Shown piece by piece: positions 1 to 5,856 of a stretch of DNA of 9,169 nucleotides. The stretch spans positions 1-9,169 of the forward strand of contig SVRB01000058.1 in assembly GCA_015065045.1 (NCBI GenBank). The letters run 5' to 3'. Below the pieces are notes generated by a model. It saw only the letters and a list, made by a program, of their open reading frames with translations. It made no database searches and was not told the origin of the DNA. Made by a program: the position numbers and the translations under genes. The number at the start of each line of letters is the position of its first letter. Within the stretch, counting starts at the first letter, position 1. Source of the DNA: Oscillospiraceae bacterium. Lineage in GTDB: Bacteria; Bacillota; Clostridia; Oscillospirales; CAG-272.

Positions 1-101
1 GTTCAAGATGTATTCCTATGGACCAAGACCACTTCAGCGACACCTGCGTATGCTGCGGCAAGAAGGCAACGCATATGGTTTACTGGGGTAAGGCTTATTG
101 A
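1..101 (+). CDS. proS: Prolyl-tRNA synthetase, C-terminal end (partial)
   Basis: The reading frame starting at base 3 gives 32 codons and a TGA at 99-101; the gene begins upstream of the window. The visible tail contains a C-V-C-C-G-K zinc-type cysteine cluster (residues 15-20 of the fragment) and ends H-M-V-Y-W-G-K-A-Y. That is the characteristic ending of the archaeal/eukaryote-like class of ProRS found in many Clostridia, where the C-terminal domain carries a Cys-type zinc site and the final Tyr reaches toward the active site. The enzyme charges tRNA-Pro with proline in the cytoplasm. There is no terminator after the stop, so read-through into rodA 49 bp downstream is possible. The call rests on a short but distinctive tail; only the missing upstream sequence would confirm it fully. 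Confidence 0.85.
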   Translation, partial: SRCIPMDQDHFSDTCVCCGKKATHMVYWGKAY

Positions 102-126
102 TTTGCTTTTGCAGATCACGTATAAA
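98..126 (+). promoter_or_regulatory. Possible SigA-type promoter for rodA
   Basis: TTGATT (98-103) and TATAAA (121-126) are separated by exactly 17 bp. The -35 box matches TTGACA at 4 of 6 positions and the -10 matches TATAAT at 5 of 6. The -35 overlaps the proS stop codon. The predicted start near 133 would leave a leader of about 18 nt that still contains the rodA ribosome binding site (AAGGA, 138-142, 8 nt before the ATG). The boxes are imperfect in AT-rich DNA, so co-transcription from proS is an alternative or additional route. Confidence 0.42.
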
Positions 127-137
127 AACGTATAAAA
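118..137. repeat. Exact 10-bp tandem duplication (ACGTATAAAA x2)
   Basis: ACGTATAAAA occurs twice back to back at 118-127 and 128-137. Each copy carries a TATAAA, so the duplication doubles the -10-like element of the proposed rodA promoter. The second copy would pair with a TTTGCA at 108-113, again with a 17-bp spacer. The repeat itself is certain; a regulatory role is inferred. Confidence 0.7.
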
Positions 138-150
138 AAGGATAATTTTT

Positions 151-1275
151 ATGTTCAAATACCGAAAAAATTTCGGCAAAAACAAAACATCGACAGATTA
201 TACTACGGCGATAATCGCCATAGTATTGTCGGTTTTTGGAATTTTTATGGTTGCAAGCGCGACAAGGGGGAGCGATACCTCTTATATCACCAAGCAATCA
301 TTCGCCGTTTTTCTCGGTATTTGTTTTATGTTTATCCTGTCTTTCATCAATTACGAAATATTTCTGAATTTCAAAATAAGCATTTTGCTGTTCTGTTCAT
401 CCATATTCTTTCTGATTTTGACGCTGGTTATAGGTATAGGCTCGGGTAACCAGAGCTGGATAAACCTGACGGGACTGTCGATTAACGTTCAGCCGTCAGA
501 GTTTGTAAAGGTGCTGTTTATCTTGACTTTTGCAAAGCACCTCGATTCGACTAAGGGCAGTATAAATAAGCCGTTAAATTTGTTATTATTGCTTCTCCAC
601 GCGGGAGTAATAATCGGACTGGTTATGCTGCAAGGCGACCTCGGTTCTGCTTTGGTGTTTATGTTTATCGCAATAATTATGTGCTATACGCAGGGACTTA
701 GCATATTTTATATAATAGGCGGCTCAGCGTTAATTGCGCTCACGTCTCCTTATTGGTGGAATTTCCTTAAGCCTTATCAGCAACAGCGAATACTCGTCGG
801 ATTCAATCCGGAAATAGACCCGTTAGGATACGGATATCAGCAGATATTGTCAAAAAACGCGATTATGCAGGGTGGTTTCTTCGGTTCGGGATATATGGAA
901 TCGACAGTTTCCCCCACAATTCCTTATAATCATACGGATATGATTTTCTCGGTGATATCCGAGGAATTAGGTTTGTTCGGTGTTATAGTGATGATGACAG
1001 TTTTGGCGCTTCTTGTTGCGCGCGTAACAAAGACAGCTTTTATTGCAAGAAAAGATATCGGTTCTGCAATATGCGCAGGCGTTTTGGCTATGCTTATCGC
1101 GCAAACTATTGAAAATATCGGTATGTGCCTCGGAATTTTACCTATAATCGGCATTACTCTTCCCTTTATCAGCTATGGAGGCTCGTCTGTTTTGAGCTTA
1201 TTTTTGGCAATTGGAATAGTGATGAGCATTTATAGATACAGAAGCAAATATTTCTTCGAAAGAGAACCGTCATAA
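151..1275 (+). CDS. rodA: Rod-shape-determining SEDS peptidoglycan polymerase RodA
   Basis: This is a 374-aa polytopic membrane protein of the SEDS family (FtsW/RodA/SpoVE), the usual length for RodA. SEDS proteins polymerise lipid II into glycan strands and work with a class B penicillin-binding protein; RodA serves the elongation machinery. Family landmarks in order: S-A-T-R-G near residue 36, Q-P-S-E-F-V-K (114-120), Q-G-D-L-G-S-A (161-167), Y-Q-Q-Q-R-I and G-Y-G-Y-Q (209-230), H-T-D-M-I-F (261-266) with Asp263 at the position of the essential Asp of E. coli RodA, E-E-L-G (271-274), and P-F-I-S-Y-G-G-S-S (338-346). Hydrophobic segments run through most of the protein. The RodA-type length and the N-P-E-I-D-P loop favour RodA over FtsW. 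The start is supported by AAGGA 8 nt upstream. One oddity: the usual P-E-x-H-T-D-F is P-Y-N-H-T-D-M here. No mre or PBP2 gene is adjacent in the window. Confidence 0.92.
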   Translation: MFKYRKNFGKNKTSTDYTTAIIAIVLSVFGIFMVASATRGSDTSYITKQSFAVFLGICFMFILSFINYEIFLNFKISILLFCSSIFFLILTLVIGIGSGNQSWINLTGLSINVQPSEFVKVLFILTFAKHLDSTKGSINKPLNLLLLLLHAGVIIGLVMLQGDLGSALVFMFIAIIMCYTQGLSIFYIIGGSALIALTSPYWWNFLKPYQQQRILVGFNPEIDPLGYGYQQILSKNAIMQGGFFGSGYMESTVSPTIPYNHTDMIFSVISEELGLFGVIVMMTVLALLVARVTKTAFIARKDIGSAICAGVLAMLIAQTIENIGMCLGILPIIGITLPFISYGGSSVLSLFLAIGIVMSIYRYRSKYFFEREPS

Positions 1276-1289
1276 TATTGATAAAATGC

Positions 1290-1320
1290 AAAATGCAGAG
1301 GATTTTCCCTCTGCATTTTT
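1290..1320 (+). terminator. Rho-independent terminator of rodA
   Basis: A 12-bp perfect stem (1290-1301 with 1308-1319), core ATGCAGAGG/CCTCTGCAT, closes a 6-nt loop and runs into a T stretch. It begins 14 bp after the rodA stop codon and ends the plus-strand transcript before the convergent lacZ. Confidence 0.87.
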
Positions 1321-1330
1321 ATTGTAAAAC

Positions 1331-1375
1331 AAAAAATCCACCTAATGTTAGGTGGATTTTATTTTTATATTTTTT
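1331..1375 (-). terminator. Bidirectional terminator, main terminator of lacZ
   Basis: A 12-bp perfect stem (1333-1344 with 1349-1360), core ATCCACCTA/TAGGTGGAT, has a 4-nt ATGT loop. An A tract lies on its left (a U tract for the minus-strand transcript) and T runs follow on its right (1361-1375). It therefore fits termination of lacZ, whose stop codon is at 1365-1367, and can back up the rodA terminator from the other side. The lacZ stop lies inside the right flank. Confidence 0.87.
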
Positions 1376-4300
1376 CAAGCTCGTTGAAGCAGTCAATATT
1401 GCTTACGCGTATCGGCTTTACGCTAAAGGCGAAGCTGAACTTCTTTTCACTTAGCCTATATTTTTCGTCAAGCTCAACACCGCACGATGCCGAACCAATA
1501 CCGCTCTGCTTATAGTCAATGCTCACATAAGTCTCTTTTGCCGGAACAAGCTCATAATCGTGCATAGCCTCAGTCAACATATCTGCGCTGAAGTGCGATA
1601 CGCCAAATTCAAAGCCGCTCTTTCTTGTAAAAATAAGTCCGTGTCCCGTTGTCGACGTAACTGTTGCCCACTTCGTATTATAATGCGAGGAGTTTTCTTG
1701 CGGCTTAATATAATGCTCGAAGTTGTCCGTCGCAGTAGTCTTATAAACGCCCATTTTTGCATACAGATGCTTATCAACATAGCTTTCTGTGGGTCCGTAT
1801 CCGAAATACTCCGTGTTTTCATATTTTTCAGACAATACAAACTCATAACCAAATCTGGGAAGCCATGTAGACAAGGGATTTACGTCAACGTTAGTTGCTA
1901 TTTCAAGTCTGCCGTCATTTGTTATTGTATACACTATCCTTGTCTTTGCAACGGGAACAACAACACACGCGCAGACAGCGACCTCAGCAACAACGGTTAC
2001 ACAGTCAGCGTCAGCCTGCTCTATCTTAACAGAATAGCACTTTGTCGCACACTTATGGAAAAATTCATTCTCCCACAAAACGCGTATTTTTCTATCGTTA
2101 TCAATAGGCGCTCTCCATACTCTCGGCACAACTGCTTTTGCAAGCATTTCTTTTCCGTTATCAGCTATACTTACAAGTAGCCCCTTTAACTTATCTATCG
2201 AATACTTTGTAGCTCCTACCGATATATCAATATATCTTTCGCCCTCGTCACAAATTATATCCCACGTTTTTTCGGAAGCCAACGCTTCGCAGTGAACCGA
2301 CGGAAGCTCAAACTGATCGTGACCTATCTCATAGAATACGTCAGCCCATTCTGTAGTACAGTTATTGACAAAGGACATATTCAAATACGCATAACCGTAT
2401 AAATCAGCCACGTCAAACGCAACTTCGGCACTCTCCATAGGCCCAATGTCAAGCGAGCTTATTACACCCTCTTTTACAACCTTGCCGTTACATTCTATAT
2501 TCCACACAATGTCAATATCACTGAGGTCACTGAAATTGCGAAGGTTCTTAATTTCAAATATACCCTTTTCTATATCAACAGCCTTAACCCTATACGGCTT
2601 ATATACCTGCTTCATCTCAAGTATTCCCGTATGCAAGCGTCTGTCGGGATATACGAGTCCGTCTACACAGAAATTGTCATCGTTCGGATAATCGCCGAAA
2701 TCTCCGCCGTAGGTAAATCCTTTTTTGCCGTCGACTGATATTTCAACACTATGGTCGCAAAACTCCCATACGCATCCACCGAAAAATCTATCGTTATCAT
2801 ATATAACATCCCAATAATCAGCTATATCTCCCGGTCCGTTGCCCATGGCGTGACTGTATTCACATAAGAATAACGGCTGTGTATATTCGGGAATATCAAA
2901 ATAATTCTTGCAATATTCAACAGACGGATACATACGGCTTTCCATATCGACCACGTCTACCTGCTGGATCTTATTTGCGTATATCTCTGCATTCGCGCCC
3001 TCATAGTGTATAAGTCGGCTGTTATCGCGCGATTTTATCCAACGGCTCATAGCAACAAAGTTGCATCCGTATCCCGCTTCGTTTCCGAGCGACCAGAATA
3101 TGATACAAGCATGGTTCTTGTCTCTTTCGACCATAAGCCTTGCTCTGTCAATATAAGCGTGTTCCCACTCTTTATCATCGGAAATATACTGTCTTGTCTC
3201 CCATCTCGGCAAAGCCTTGTTGGTATAATCCATTCCGTGAGTTTCTATATCGGCTTCATCCACCACGTAAAAACCAAGTCTGTCGCACATTTCAACAAAA
3301 CGCGGGTCATTAGGATAGTGGCTTGTTCTTACCATATTTACGTTATGGCGTTTAAGAATATACAAATCCTCAAGCATATGAGAATACGGTGTTACATACC
3401 CGAGAAGATGGTGGCTGTCATGTCTGTTTACACCCTTAGCCTTAACCTTTTTACCGTTTATAAGTATAATTCCGTTCTTTATCTCAACTTTTCTGAAGCC
3501 TACGTCAAGCTTTATGTATTCATTACCGAACACAAGATATAACTTATAAAGAAGCGGAGATTCATCGCTCCAAAGCTCAGGAGAATACACGCTGAATGAT
3601 ATACCGTCATCCGACTCAAAGCTTCCCTGTCTTACAAGCTTTCCGTCGGGTGAATATAACATATATTCAACGTCAGAGGAAACTGTGGCTTCCGTTTCAA
3701 TAGTCAACGTCGCATCAATGTAATCATCATCAAGAACAGGATGGATATATATATCCTTCAAGTGCATTTCGGGTCTGCATAAAAGATACACGTCTCTGAA
3801 TATGCCGGAATAACGATACATATCCTGATCCTCAAGATAACTGCCCTCGCACCACTTTAAGACAAGCACTTTGACGGTGTTTTTACCAACACCGACGTAA
3901 TCGGTTATATCGACCTCGGTCGTCATATGGCTTACCTGACTGTATGCGGTAAATACGTCGTTTATCCATAGGTAAAAGCAAGAAGCAACACCCTCAAAAT
4001 TCATATATATTCTCTTGTAATCAATATCCGCTTCCGAAAGTGTAAATTCGCGCATATAAAGTCCGCAAGGAATATCATCGGGTATATGAGGAGGATCGAG
4101 CGGAAAAGGATAACGAACGTTTGTATAGTTCGGAACGTCATATCCGCGCCCAATATATCTCTGCCAACAAGACGGAACATCTATTTTATCATAAATTTCG
4201 GCACATACGTCATATTCTTCGATATCTTCAACGTCATAAACAGACGGATACCACTTAAAATTCCACTCTCCGCAGAGGGATTTTAAATAATCCGATCTTT

Positions 4301-4418
4301 CTCTGTCTCCCTTTTCTGCGCCAGAAAAAGAAGCATACGGAATATAATACGCGCGGGGGGACTCTGTATTATGGTGTAATATTTTTAAATTTCGGTGATA
4401 ATCAGGTAATTTGATCAT
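1365..4418 (-). CDS. lacZ: Beta-galactosidase, glycoside hydrolase family 2 (LacZ type)
   Basis: The 1017-aa product (from the preferred start) matches the roughly 1020-residue LacZ family and has no signal peptide, so it acts in the cytoplasm. It hydrolyses lactose and other beta-galactosides with retention of configuration. Domains in order: sugar-binding jelly roll (about 35-215), Ig-like domain (about 220-310), TIM barrel (about 315-600), linker beta domain, and the large C-terminal beta-sandwich (about 715-1010). Visible active-site motifs are N-R-H-D (331-334), R-T-S-H-Y-P (364-369), Mg ligands Glu392 and His394 in D-I-E-T-H-G, acid/base Glu447 in S-L-G-N-E, nucleophile Glu520 in L-C-E-Y-S-H-A-M-G-N, and G-G-D-F-G-D (571-576). 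All catalytic residues are intact. An in-frame ATG at 4437-4439 would add 7 residues but lies about 2 nt from the predicted transcript start with no ribosome binding site. The ATG at 4416-4418 has GGGTGA 5 nt upstream, so I chose it. The gene is monocistronic and lies between two terminators; no permease or regulator is next to it. Confidence 0.94.
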   Translation of the reverse strand: MIKLPDYHRNLKILHHNTESPRAYYIPYASFSGAEKGDRERSDYLKSLCGEWNFKWYPSVYDVEDIEEYDVCAEIYDKIDVPSCWQRYIGRGYDVPNYTNVRYPFPLDPPHIPDDIPCGLYMREFTLSEADIDYKRIYMNFEGVASCFYLWINDVFTAYSQVSHMTTEVDITDYVGVGKNTVKVLVLKWCEGSYLEDQDMYRYSGIFRDVYLLCRPEMHLKDIYIHPVLDDDYIDATLTIETEATVSSDVEYMLYSPDGKLVRQGSFESDDGISFSVYSPELWSDESPLLYKLYLVFGNEYIKLDVGFRKVEIKNGIILINGKKVKAKGVNRHDSHHLLGYVTPYSHMLEDLYILKRHNVNMVRTSHYPNDPRFVEMCDRLGFYVVDEADIETHGMDYTNKALPRWETRQYISDDKEWEHAYIDRARLMVERDKNHACIIFWSLGNEAGYGCNFVAMSRWIKSRDNSRLIHYEGANAEIYANKIQQVDVVDMESRMYPSVEYCKNYFDIPEYTQPLFLCEYSHAMGNGPGDIADYWDVIYDNDRFFGGCVWEFCDHSVEISVDGKKGFTYGGDFGDYPNDDNFCVDGLVYPDRRLHTGILEMKQVYKPYRVKAVDIEKGIFEIKNLRNFSDLSDIDIVWNIECNGKVVKEGVISSLDIGPMESAEVAFDVADLYGYAYLNMSFVNNCTTEWADVFYEIGHDQFELPSVHCEALASEKTWDIICDEGERYIDISVGATKYSIDKLKGLLVSIADNGKEMLAKAVVPRVWRAPIDNDRKIRVLWENEFFHKCATKCYSVKIEQADADCVTVVAEVAVCACVVVPVAKTRIVYTITNDGRLEIATNVDVNPLSTWLPRFGYEFVLSEKYENTEYFGYGPTESYVDKHLYAKMGVYKTTATDNFEHYIKPQENSSHYNTKWATVTSTTGHGLIFTRKSGFEFGVSHFSADMLTEAMHDYELVPAKETYVSIDYKQSGIGSASCGVELDEKYRLSEKKFSFAFSVKPIRVSNIDCFNELEKI

Positions 4419-4423
4419 AGTAT

Positions 4424-4429
4424 TCACCC
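4424..4429 (-). promoter_or_regulatory. Ribosome binding site that decides the lacZ start
   Basis: On the minus strand GGGTGA lies 5 nt before the ATG at 4416-4418. GGTGA pairs with the anti-Shine-Dalgarno end in the same way as the GGTGA elements before the 31-codon gene and rsuA in this window. The alternative upstream ATG at 4437-4439 has only an A-rich run before it. Confidence 0.6.
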
Positions 4430-4447
4430 ACATCGTCATTTTTTTAT

Positions 4448-4476
4448 ATTATCGCACACCCGATAAAAATTGTCAA
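4448..4476 (-). promoter_or_regulatory. SigA-type promoter of lacZ
   Basis: On the minus strand a perfect -35 TTGACA (4471-4476) is followed by a 17-bp spacer and the -10 box GATAAT (4448-4453; 5 of 6 matches). The transcript would start near 4441, giving a 5' leader of about 23 nt to the preferred start codon. It is the strongest promoter in the window by consensus match, which suggests that control comes from a repressor and not from a weak core promoter. Confidence 0.82.
4449..4466. promoter_or_regulatory. Putative repressor operator in the lacZ promoter
   Basis: A perfect inverted repeat TTATCG-N6-CGATAA lies inside the 17-bp spacer and overlaps the -10 box of the lacZ promoter. A dimeric repressor bound there would block RNA polymerase. 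Position and symmetry are seen directly; that it is an operator is inference. The cognate regulator is not in the window and I cannot name its family from this half-site. Confidence 0.45.
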
Positions 4477-4496
4477 TAAGAGAGAAATATAAACAA

Positions 4497-4526
4497 AAAA
4501 AGCGGCGTTATAATACGCCGCTTTTT
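4497..4526 (-). terminator. Rho-independent terminator of the NlpC/P60 gene
   Basis: A 12-bp perfect stem (4497-4508 with 4515-4526), core GCGGCGT/ACGCCGC, has a 6-nt loop and A/T tracts on both sides. On the minus strand it follows the stop codon at 4534-4536 by 7 bp and ends in a run of seven Us. It also insulates the lacZ promoter, whose -35 box lies about 20 bp further along. Confidence 0.9.
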
Positions 4527-4533
4527 AAAACAT

Positions 4534-5529
4534 TTAATTTACACCATCAGTTGCTATTACTCTCTTAAATCCCGTAATAGCAAAACAATCCCAGCTATTC
4601 TCTTTATCCATATCAGCTATTTCAACAACACTATGTAAAGCCTCGATACACTTATTATCTCCCAAATATATTGCAACGTGGCATACACTGTTTCCCCAGG
4701 GTCTATGGTAGAATATCAAATCTCCGGGAAGGAGCTCATCTCGGCTCACTTCTTTAAATTTAGGGTCAGCCCACATAAGCCTTGAGTTATATTCGCTTAT
4801 CGTCGAATGCTGCACGGGGTCAAGACCGTCGGGATTAACACCTATCGAATAAAGACACTGTAGCACAAGTCCCGAACAGTCAACTCCTTCTCCCGGCTTC
4901 CCTGAAGCTCCAACTACGTAAGGAGTGCCGAGATATGACGTTGCAGTATCAAGAAAAACGTTTATTATAGAATCTCTTTGCGAGGTTTTATCTATTCTTA
5001 CGGGGGCTATGTAAGTACCGAGCTCATACCAATCCTTTTCGCTAAAACCAAGGCTAAGCCAGGTTTTTAAATCAACAACTCCCGTCGGTTCAAGTCCGTT
5101 TCTCGTTTGATATACGTATACAGGCCATCTTGTAGGTTCGCGATAATAGCCCATTATGTTGAAACGGAGATTAAAATACTTCTGAACGTAGTAAACCTTA
5201 AGCCCCATAACTCCGATATCTAAGTTATAGTCTCCGCCGTCCATAGTGCTTGACTCATATACCGGCTGATACCATCCCTCAGGAGCTATATATCCAACGA
5301 TCTCTTCAACTTTTTCTTCGGTCTCGACAAATTCTGTCTCACCGGTACCTATAACACCTGTGTCTACCTCGTCTGTATCCACGTCGATAGTTGTTGTGCT
5401 TTCCGTATTATTTTCAGGTGAAGCCGCAAAAACGTGATTGGAATCAACATATTCAACTACCGTCCATAAGGTCAATCCAACACCCACACAAAAAACTATT
5501 ATACCAAATATATAGATGTATTTTTTCAT
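4534..5529 (-). CDS. Membrane-anchored NlpC/P60 peptidoglycan endopeptidase with PG-binding domain
   Basis: This is a 331-aa exported protein. Residues 1-3 are M-K-K, followed by a hydrophobic segment at about 4-27. That segment is either an uncleaved anchor or a signal peptide with possible cleavage in V-F-A-A-S near 33-37. A Thr/Asp/Glu-rich linker follows (about 38-78), then a peptidoglycan_binding_1-like domain (about 103-165; G-V-M-G-L-K-V-Y-Y-V-Q and the E-P-T-G-V-V-D-L-K-T-W-L signature), then an NlpC/P60 domain (about 185-325). Cys218 in G-V-D-C-S-G is the nucleophile, His284 in C-H-V-A-I-Y-L-G the base, and Tyr204 in G-T-P-Y a conserved active-site Tyr. The third triad position, 12 residues after the His, is Glu296 and not the usual His; His299 is nearby. 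Enzymes of this fold usually cut the gamma-D-Glu-diamino acid bond of stem peptides. The start is supported by GGAG at 5543-5546, although its 13-nt spacing is long. It is monocistronic, with its own promoter and terminator. The substrate bond and biological role (growth, separation or spore-related) cannot be read from the sequence. Confidence 0.9.
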   Translation of the reverse strand: MKKYIYIFGIIVFCVGVGLTLWTVVEYVDSNHVFAASPENNTESTTTIDVDTDEVDTGVIGTGETEFVETEEKVEEIVGYIAPEGWYQPVYESSTMDGGDYNLDIGVMGLKVYYVQKYFNLRFNIMGYYREPTRWPVYVYQTRNGLEPTGVVDLKTWLSLGFSEKDWYELGTYIAPVRIDKTSQRDSIINVFLDTATSYLGTPYVVGASGKPGEGVDCSGLVLQCLYSIGVNPDGLDPVQHSTISEYNSRLMWADPKFKEVSRDELLPGDLIFYHRPWGNSVCHVAIYLGDNKCIEALHSVVEIADMDKENSWDCFAITGFKRVIATDGVN

Positions 5530-5564
5530 TTATATTACTAATCTCCATTATACAAACTTTGTGT

Positions 5565-5593
5565 ATTTTATCATAAGTTTAATATAATATCAA
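5565..5593 (-). promoter_or_regulatory. SigA-type promoter of the NlpC/P60 gene
   Basis: On the minus strand TTGATA (5588-5593; 5 of 6) and TAAAAT (5565-5570; 5 of 6) are separated by exactly 17 bp. The predicted start near 5558 keeps the GGAG ribosome binding site inside the leader. A TATAAT closer to the gene (5547-5552) lacks a good -35 box and would put the ribosome binding site upstream of the transcript, so this promoter is preferred. Confidence 0.6.
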
Positions 5594-5639
5594 GATATTT
5601 ATCAAAAACAGTCGCTTTATGTAAGATTTTCGAAAACTG

Positions 5640-5668
5640 TTGAAAAAATATACCGTATATGATAAAAT
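5640..5668 (+). promoter_or_regulatory. SigA-type promoter of the miniprotein-rsuA-tex operon
   Basis: TTGAAA (5640-5645; 4-5 matches to consensus) and TAAAAT (5663-5668; 5 of 6) are 17 bp apart. The expected start near 5675 gives a leader of about 65 nt to the first gene. No other convincing promoter is seen before rsuA or tex, so the three genes are probably co-transcribed from here. A TTTTCGAAAA palindrome (5627-5636) lies just upstream of the -35 box. Confidence 0.6.
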
Positions 5669-5740
5669 GGAAAAGTATTGTTTTCTGTGTATATTTCTAA
5701 TTATGGAAAGTAATACTAAATCACGAGGTGATGATGCTTC

Positions 5741-5836
5741 GTGAAAAATAATCTAAACAAATTCGGACTCGGCTTCATTCTCGGAGTTATGCTTTTCGGC
5801 TTAATTACGTTAATGATAGTGTCATATTTGCATTAA
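5741..5836 (+). CDS. 31-aa single-pass membrane miniprotein (hypothetical)
   Basis: A GTG start with 31 codons and a TAA stop is preceded by GAGGTGA (5725-5731), with 9 nt between it and the start. The translation has a short polar, basic N-terminus (M-K-N-N-L-N-K), then one hydrophobic helix from about residue 8 to 29 rich in Gly, Leu, Ile, Met and Phe, and ends Y-L-H. This is the profile of a small single-pass inner-membrane protein. It is the first gene after the 5640-5668 promoter and ends 20 bp before rsuA; its last codons lie next to the rsuA ribosome binding site, so translational coupling is plausible. I do not recognise a family and assign no function. The ribosome binding site, spacing, hydrophobic pattern and operon position argue for a real gene; the short length and GTG start leave doubt. 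Confidence 0.6.
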   Translation: MKNNLNKFGLGFILGVMLFGLITLMIVSYLH

Positions 5837-5856
5837 GTGCGGTGATATATTTGAAT

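Noticed and set aside
207..219. GGCGAT-A-ATCGCC palindrome in the rodA 5' region
   Set aside because: It lies within a conserved transmembrane-coding stretch, with no promoter or start nearby for it to control; probably chance.
1560..2180. 206-codon plus-strand open frame opposite the lacZ C-terminal region
   Set aside because: It lies wholly antisense to a well-supported lacZ, has no ribosome binding site or recognisable domain, and has a Cys/Arg/Ser-rich composition typical of a shadow frame.
3006..3542. 178-codon plus-strand open frame antisense to the lacZ catalytic domain
   Set aside because: It is a mirror frame of conserved GH2 sequence with no motif or initiation signal.
5547..5552. 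TATAAT on the minus strand close to the NlpC/P60 gene
   Set aside because: A perfect -10 box but no acceptable -35, and the resulting transcript would start downstream of the GGAG ribosome binding site.
5703..5744. 13-codon frame ending in TGA that overlaps the GTG start of the 31-aa gene as GTGA
   Set aside because: The overlap looks like translational coupling, but there is no ribosome binding site before the ATG at 5703, and the longer start at 5667 overlaps the promoter -10 box.
5842..5856. GTG start at 5842 for the pseudouridine synthase
   Set aside because: The GTG is part of the GGTGA ribosome binding site; the family N-terminus begins at the ATG at 5857.
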